Source: Tardiphaga sp.
Lineage (GTDB): Bacteria > Pseudomonadota > Alphaproteobacteria > Rhizobiales > Xanthobacteraceae
NCBI GenBank assembly: GCA_014377915.1
Contig: JACMOT010000563.1
Location: 1-11,455, forward strand
Direction of reading: 5' to 3'
DNA: 11,455 nt
The translations under genes and the position numbers were made by a program. This document shows, piece by piece, positions 7,494-11,455 of this stretch. The notes below the pieces were generated by a model that made no database searches, was not told the DNA's origin, and was given only the letters and a program-made list of their open reading frames with translations. Numbering within the stretch: position 1 is the first letter of the stretch; each line of letters starts with the position of its first letter.

Positions 7494-10400
7494 CTACCAG
7501 CTATACCGCACCAGACCCTTGCCAGCATACGAACGGGTCACCTCGGAGAATTCGCCCTCGAACGTCGCCGCCACGGTGATGCCATTGCGCCACTTCAGTT
7601 CAGCCGATGCCGTGGTCAGCGCTGCATCGCGGGCCTGCGCCGCGCCGTTCACAACAAAGCTCGCACCGGGCAGGGTCTGGAAGGTCGCCCCGACGGCGCG
7701 ATTGGTGTTGTAGTCATGCGCCCATGCCGCGCGGCCGCGGAGAGTCAGCACGGTGTCCGGCAGCGCAAAGGACTTGTCGCTGCGCAGACCGATTTCGCTA
7801 CGTGGCGACGTGACGGTCTTGCTGGCGTAGTTGAGGGCAAATGTCCCGGAACCGGAGACGGCCTGCTCGCCATAGCCGGGCAGCAGGAAGGTGGTGAACT
7901 GAGCGGCGGCATAGGGCGTCACGCCCCAGCCGAGCCCTGGTGTATCCAGCCGATAGCCGCTTTCGACGCGACCCGTGAAGGCATTGGTGTTGAACCGGCC
8001 ACGCAACTGATCGGTGCTGCCGAGTGTAACCGTTCGATCGGTCGTCACGTCTTGCCAGCCATAGGCCAGCGCGCCGCTGAGATAAGCGGCCCCCATTGTG
8101 TGACGGAGGAAGGCACCAGCCTGGAACAGGTCACTGCGGCCAGTGCCGAGCCCATTGCCACCGCCGAAATTGGTGCCGCCGCCCGCCAGCGCGAAGCCGG
8201 CGACCGTGAAGGGCGAGAACCGATAGTCGGCGCCGATCGCGGTGCCATAGATCCGGCTGGTCGATCCCGTAGAGCCCGTCGTTGGGTTACCAGCCGTGGT
8301 CTGCGATCCGCCGAATCCCGCGGCCCAGACGCTCCATGGCGAGGCGGCAACCGGCGTCAGCGGCGCATGGCGGTAGATCGCCGCCATCGCATCACTGGGC
8401 CGGCGCTTCGCGGCGTAGCTCAAGGCTTCATCGGCATAACCGAACGTATCGGAGGAGGGCCCCGTGTCACCGCGTCCGGCCATGTCGGGATCGGTCAGTG
8501 AGCCCATGAACATATTCATCGCGCTGAAGGTCGTCTGCTGGGTGCCAGCGCCGAGTTCACCGGATGCCTGGGTCAGACCGTTGGCGTCCAACGCTGCATA
8601 CACCAGAGGAATGCCACCGGTTCGATCGAAGAACCCGACAAGTGCGTTGCTGGCACTCCTTTGATTGGCGTTCAACGGCAGGTCACCTGATGTAAACCTG
8701 AGCTTCAGGTCCAAATAGGCATTGTTCGGGTCGTAGCTCAGGCTTGATATAAAGCTCGCCGGCAGGTTGGTGTTGGTCAGGGCGCCAAACGTGCCGATCC
8801 TCCCGTTCGTGGCCGTCAGGATCGTGTACTGCTTCGAGATGTAGCTGCCATTGGCGTAGGACGCGCTGACCGTCGCGCCGCCCAGCGTGGCCGTGCCGCC
8901 GATGGAAGCGAACGACGCCGTGGCCGGATTGACCTGCACGGCATATTGCACGGCGGAGGCCAAAGCGAGATTGCCGGTCACCGTCATCGAAGTCCCGGCC
9001 GTGCCGCTGCCGGGCGCAAATGTTCCCCCGCTCATGGTCACGCTGGTCGCGCTGCCCGTACCGCTCAGGCTGCCAGAACTGTTGATCGCACCCGCCCAGA
9101 TGCCGTTATTGACGATCGCGCCCGTCGAGGAGGCGACGTTGCCGGTCCATGTGCCAGTGGCCGAATTGGTGATGGTGCCGGTGTTGGTCGCGATATTAGC
9201 GACATAGGTCATGTTGTTGGTGACAATGCCGGCGTTGTTAAGGTCGTCGCGGATGATGCCGTTGTTGGTGATGGTGCCGGTGAGGGCGTTGGTGATGCCG
9301 CCCGCGGTGGCGACCAGCGTGCCGCCGCTCGCCACCGTCGCGGTGCCCGCGTTGGTCAGCAGGCCCTGCAGCGTATAGTTGCCCAGGTTCGACACCGCGA
9401 AAGTGGCGCCATTGGCATTCGTGAACGTGCTGGCGCTGGACAGGGGGCCGCCAACGTTGAACGTGCCGGCATTGTTGACGATCGCACCGGTGATGGAGCC
9501 GCCATTGGCATTTAACGTTCCAGCATTAGTCAGGTTGCCGTTGATGGTCCCAGCCGTGGTAAAGGTGGCATTGTTGGTGATGTTGGAGGCGAGACTGCCC
9601 GTGCCGGTAATGTCCAGCGTACCAGCATCGACTATGGTAGTTCCGGCAAAAGTATTGATATTCGATAGCGCCAGCGTGCCAGTACCGGTCTTGTAGAGAA
9701 GCGATGGAACACTGAGCAAATTGTCGATCTGGCCGGAATAGGTCGCTGTCGCGCCGGATGAGACCCGCAGCGCGAAGTTCGATCCGAGCGAGATGTTGTT
9801 CGAGAGCGTGACGCCGTTCGCGATGTCGATCGTACCGCCATAGGCCGATACTTGGCCGGTACCAATCGCGCTGCTGTTGCCGACACTGAGTGTGCCCGCG
9901 TTCACCGTCGTGGTGCCGGTATAAGTATTGGCGTTGGACAGCGCCAGCGTGCCGGTGCCAGACTTGGTGAGGCCGCCGGTGCCCGAGATCACGCCACTAT
10001 AGGTGGTCGAATTGTTGTCGCGTCCAGCGGTCAAGGTTGCGGTACCGAGAGTGACGCTTCCCGCACCTGCCAACGAGCCAATCGCCTGATCGAAATTCGC
10101 CAAATCCAGTATGGCACCCGATGCGACGGCATAGGCACTGTTCGCGGAGAATACGTTCAGCGCGTCGGCACGGAGCGTTCCCGCATTGAGGTTCGTCGCA
10201 CCTGAATAGTTCGACGAGCCCTGCACGATCAGTGTGCCCGTTCCTGACTTGGTCAGCGGTCCCGGGCCTCCACTGTCCGCGATCGGCCCTGTCAACGTCA
10301 GATCGAAACCGTTGGTATCGATGCTGCCGCCAGATGCATTCATGAAGATACCGCGGCTGCCGAGCGTCATCGATGCGCCAGCCTGCAGCGTACCGCCATC

Positions 10401-11291
10401 CAGCGTGACTTCAGCCGTGCCGAGCGCATTGGCAATCATCACGCGTGTGATGCCGCCCTGCAGAATGGCGCCAAGATCGGGCGCGTTCGAATTGGTGACG
10501 ATCAGCGTGCCAGCGCCTGTCTTGAAGAGAAACGATGGATCACCGAGCGAATTGTCGATCTGGCCGGAATAGGTTGCTGTCGCGCCGGACGCGACGTGCA
10601 GCGCGAAGCTTGATCCGAGCGAGATGGTGTTCGAGAGCGTGACGCTGTTTGCAATGTCGATCGCACCGCCCCATGCCGATACCTGGCCGGTGCCAATCGC
10701 GCTGCTGTTGCCGACACTGAGTGTGCCGGCGCTAATTGTCGTGCCGCCGGTGTAGGTGTTCGTGCCCGATAGCGTCAGGGTACTCGCACCAAGCTGCTGA
10801 ACCTGAACCCCCGCCCCGCCTAAATCGTTCGATACCGAAATGGATTGACCCGCACTGGCGTTGTTCACCAACCCGGTAGTGGTCGCAAAATTAACCGCTT
10901 GTCCGTTGACGGTATAGGACTGCGCGTTGGCGTTGAAGGTCCAGGAGTCGGGATTTATCGGTCCCGCCGTTACAGTGACGGCTGACAAGCCGGTGCTGTC
11001 GAATTGCGCGGACTGTCCGCCGACAACCGGCGGCGCGCCGGCGGGCAGACTGCTCCAATTCGTGCCGAGATTGTAGTCCGAGGTTGTGGCGGTGCTGCCA
11101 GTCCCACCCCATACCGACTGGGCATGTGCGCCAGAAGGGAAAAACGCCGCTCCCGCCAACGACGCAAATGCCAAAAAACACCCGAAGCTTGCCAAGGTGG
11201 TATATGAATGCAACTTCATGGAGCGATACCGGTAGGGTGCACGTATTTCGTGCAGTCGTTTGACCGGTAGGCGCGCAACCGCGATTTGCAT
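7494..11291 (-). CDS. Type Va autotransporter: PATR-repeat beta-helix passenger with C-terminal beta-barrel
   Basis: A 1265-residue outer-membrane protein predicted to export its own N-terminal passenger. A signal peptide ends at AHA (55-57) before Q58; its hydrophobic core is about 33-51. The passenger (about 58-900) is rich in Gly, Thr, Asn, Ser and Ala, with no Cys seen in the mature part. It carries several passenger-associated transport repeats of the form GTGTLxLSxxNTYTGxTTVxAGTL (near 168, 350, 446, 535), then a stretch of short repeats of N-N-A-G-T-I/F type. A linker with QASGELGAGTQQTTF resembles the helix preceding autotransporter barrels. The barrel (about 983-1265) starts at SPWSVWAAGFGG and ends in the aromatic GLVRYSW expected for outer-membrane insertion. 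No protease, lipase or other catalytic domain is seen, so adhesion or biofilm is only a guess. The start at 11291 has GAGGG seven bases upstream. An internal ATG at 11219 (M25) would give a conventional signal peptide but lacks a ribosome-binding site. Confidence 0.92.
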   Translation of the reverse strand: MQIAVARLPVKRLHEIRAPYRYRSMKLHSYTTLASFGCFLAFASLAGAAFFPSGAHAQSVWGGTGSTATTSDYNLGTNWSSLPAGAPPVVGGQSAQFDSTGLSAVTVTAGPINPDSWTFNANAQSYTVNGQAVNFATTTGLVNNASAGQSISVSNDLGGAGVQVQQLGASTLTLSGTNTYTGGTTISAGTLSVGNSSAIGTGQVSAWGGAIDIANSVTLSNTISLGSSFALHVASGATATYSGQIDNSLGDPSFLFKTGAGTLIVTNSNAPDLGAILQGGITRVMIANALGTAEVTLDGGTLQAGASMTLGSRGIFMNASGGSIDTNGFDLTLTGPIADSGGPGPLTKSGTGTLIVQGSSNYSGATNLNAGTLRADALNVFSANSAYAVASGAILDLANFDQAIGSLAGAGSVTLGTATLTAGRDNNSTTYSGVISGTGGLTKSGTGTLALSNANTYTGTTTVNAGTLSVGNSSAIGTGQVSAYGGTIDIANGVTLSNNISLGSNFALRVSSGATATYSGQIDNLLSVPSLLYKTGTGTLALSNINTFAGTTIVDAGTLDITGTGSLASNITNNATFTTAGTINGNLTNAGTLNANGGSITGAIVNNAGTFNVGGPLSSASTFTNANGATFAVSNLGNYTLQGLLTNAGTATVASGGTLVATAGGITNALTGTITNNGIIRDDLNNAGIVTNNMTYVANIATNTGTITNSATGTWTGNVASSTGAIVNNGIWAGAINSSGSLSGTGSATSVTMSGGTFAPGSGTAGTSMTVTGNLALASAVQYAVQVNPATASFASIGGTATLGGATVSASYANGSYISKQYTILTATNGRIGTFGALTNTNLPASFISSLSYDPNNAYLDLKLRFTSGDLPLNANQRSASNALVGFFDRTGGIPLVYAALDANGLTQASGELGAGTQQTTFSAMNMFMGSLTDPDMAGRGDTGPSSDTFGYADEALSYAAKRRPSDAMAAIYRHAPLTPVAASPWSVWAAGFGGSQTTAGNPTTGSTGSTSRIYGTAIGADYRFSPFTVAGFALAGGGTNFGGGNGLGTGRSDLFQAGAFLRHTMGAAYLSGALAYGWQDVTTDRTVTLGSTDQLRGRFNTNAFTGRVESGYRLDTPGLGWGVTPYAAAQFTTFLLPGYGEQAVSGSGTFALNYASKTVTSPRSEIGLRSDKSFALPDTVLTLRGRAAWAHDYNTNRAVGATFQTLPGASFVVNGAAQARDAALTTASAELKWRNGITVAATFEGEFSEVTRSYAGKGLVRYSW
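9673..9900 (-). repeat. Intragenic direct repeat, copy A, in the autotransporter passenger
   Basis: This 228-bp segment matches 10504-10731 without gaps; counted by eye there are about 26 mismatches (about 89% identity). It encodes residues about 465-539, from GTLSVGNSSAIGTG through SGQIDN to KTGTGTL. Similarity continues more weakly to about 9955. The spacing of 831 bp is exactly 277 codons, so the copies are in frame. Confidence 0.85.
10504..10731 (-). repeat. Intragenic direct repeat, copy B, in the autotransporter passenger
   Basis: Partner of the segment at 9673-9900, encoding residues about 188-262, from GTLSVGNSSAIGTG to KTGAGTLIV. Differences are spread along the copy, and blocks such as SNxISLGSxFAL and GATATYSGQIDN are retained. 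Each copy holds one PATR end plus a following strand-rich segment, so the repeat is a duplicated structural module of the beta-helix rather than an inserted element. Confidence 0.85.
11228..11271. repeat. 9-bp direct repeats flanking a hairpin in the 5' region of the autotransporter gene
   Basis: ACCGGTAGG occurs at 11228-11236 and 11263-11271. Between them is a perfect hairpin, TGCACG-TATTT-CGTGCA (11238-11254, 6-bp stem, 5-nt loop). In the mRNA (minus strand) the hairpin lies between the two possible start codons, 11291 and 11219. It would encode residues about 13-18 of the long form, or lie in the leader of the short form. Confidence 0.55.
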
Positions 11292-11298
11292 AGGAATA

Positions 11299-11303
11299 CC
11301 CTC
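11299..11303 (-). promoter_or_regulatory. Shine-Dalgarno sequence deciding the autotransporter start
   Basis: Read on the minus strand, GAGGG stands seven bases before the ATG at 11291. The alternative ATG at 11219 is preceded by GGTATCGCTCC, with no purine-rich anti-SD match. This favours translation from 11291 and so an extended signal region of about 57 residues. Confidence 0.6.
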
Positions 11304-11455
11304 AGCGGTGCGGTAAACGGATTGATCGTGGTGCTATTGGGCAACACGCGGTCCCAGCGAGCCTGGAAAACCAGAACTGGCCGGGATCAATGATTTTCAT
11401 GCCAGGATTTGAGCGGTGCCATCACGAAGCCGCGAACCATCCGCGTCGAACAGCT
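11304..11455. other. Upstream region of the autotransporter gene; no confident gene
   Basis: This stretch should hold the autotransporter promoter (minus strand), but no convincing -35/-10 pair could be assigned. Two minus-strand frames enter from the right edge and stop at about 11387 and 11397, and one plus-strand frame opens at 11399 and runs off the edge. Each is too short (under 25 codons) to call, though one could be the end of a gene outside the window. Confidence 0.35.

Noticed and set aside
7716..8501. Plus-strand open frame of 261 codons opposite the autotransporter barrel
   Set aside because: Low-complexity Ala/Gly/Arg product with no recognisable motif. The minus-strand frame shows clear barrel and C-terminal aromatic features, so this is a shadow.
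9673..10731. Regularly spaced repeats as a CRISPR array or transposon pair
   Set aside because: There are only two long copies, they are in frame, encode PATR-type passenger segments, and lack terminal inverted repeats or target duplications.
11387..11455. Minus-strand frames at the right edge as the end of another gene
   Set aside because: Fewer than 25 codons, two competing frames and no recognisable motif; cannot be supported without sequence beyond the edge.

Overview
The window is GC-rich chromosomal DNA from an alphaproteobacterium, most likely Nitrobacteraceae (Bradyrhizobium/Rhodopseudomonas relatives). This rests on three things: codon use strongly biased to G/C in the third position; two kinds of intergenic palindromic repeat that, from general knowledge, are common in that family; and gene types usual there (a cytochrome c-linked urate hydroxylase, a bacteriophytochrome with an HWE-type kinase, a large PATR-repeat autotransporter). 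The genus is an inference and was not tested by a search.

Layout. (1) Positions 1-2984, plus strand: the 3' part of a CusA/CzcA-type heavy-metal RND efflux pump, open at the left edge. (2) Positions 2985-3378: a 394-bp gap holding two palindromic repeat elements, then a perfect FNR/FixK-type dyad in front of the next gene. (3) Positions 3379-4578, plus strand: puuD, a membrane urate hydroxylase with a C-terminal cytochrome c domain. (4) Positions 4579-4808: a 230-bp non-coding leader. (5) Positions 4809-7376, plus strand: a complete bacteriophytochrome (PAS-GAF-PHY) with an HWE histidine kinase and a fused C-terminal receiver domain, the architecture of Agrobacterium Agp2. (6) Positions 7377-7493: a short convergent gap. 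(7) Positions 7494-11291, minus strand: a 1265-residue type Va autotransporter with a repetitive beta-helix passenger, containing a ~228-bp direct repeat 831 bp apart, and an unusual start region. (8) Positions 11292-11455: its upstream region, with no confident gene.

The four genes do not form an obvious pathway. Metal efflux, urate oxidation, red/far-red sensing and surface display look like neighbouring single-gene units separated by repeats or convergent ends. No tRNA, rRNA, CRISPR array, transposase or phage gene was seen. I do not see a convincing new multi-gene system. The points most worth checking are the FNR/FixK-like site ahead of puuD, the Agp2-like phytochrome without a visible heme oxygenase or separate regulator, and the in-frame recombinogenic repeat and two-start arrangement of the autotransporter.
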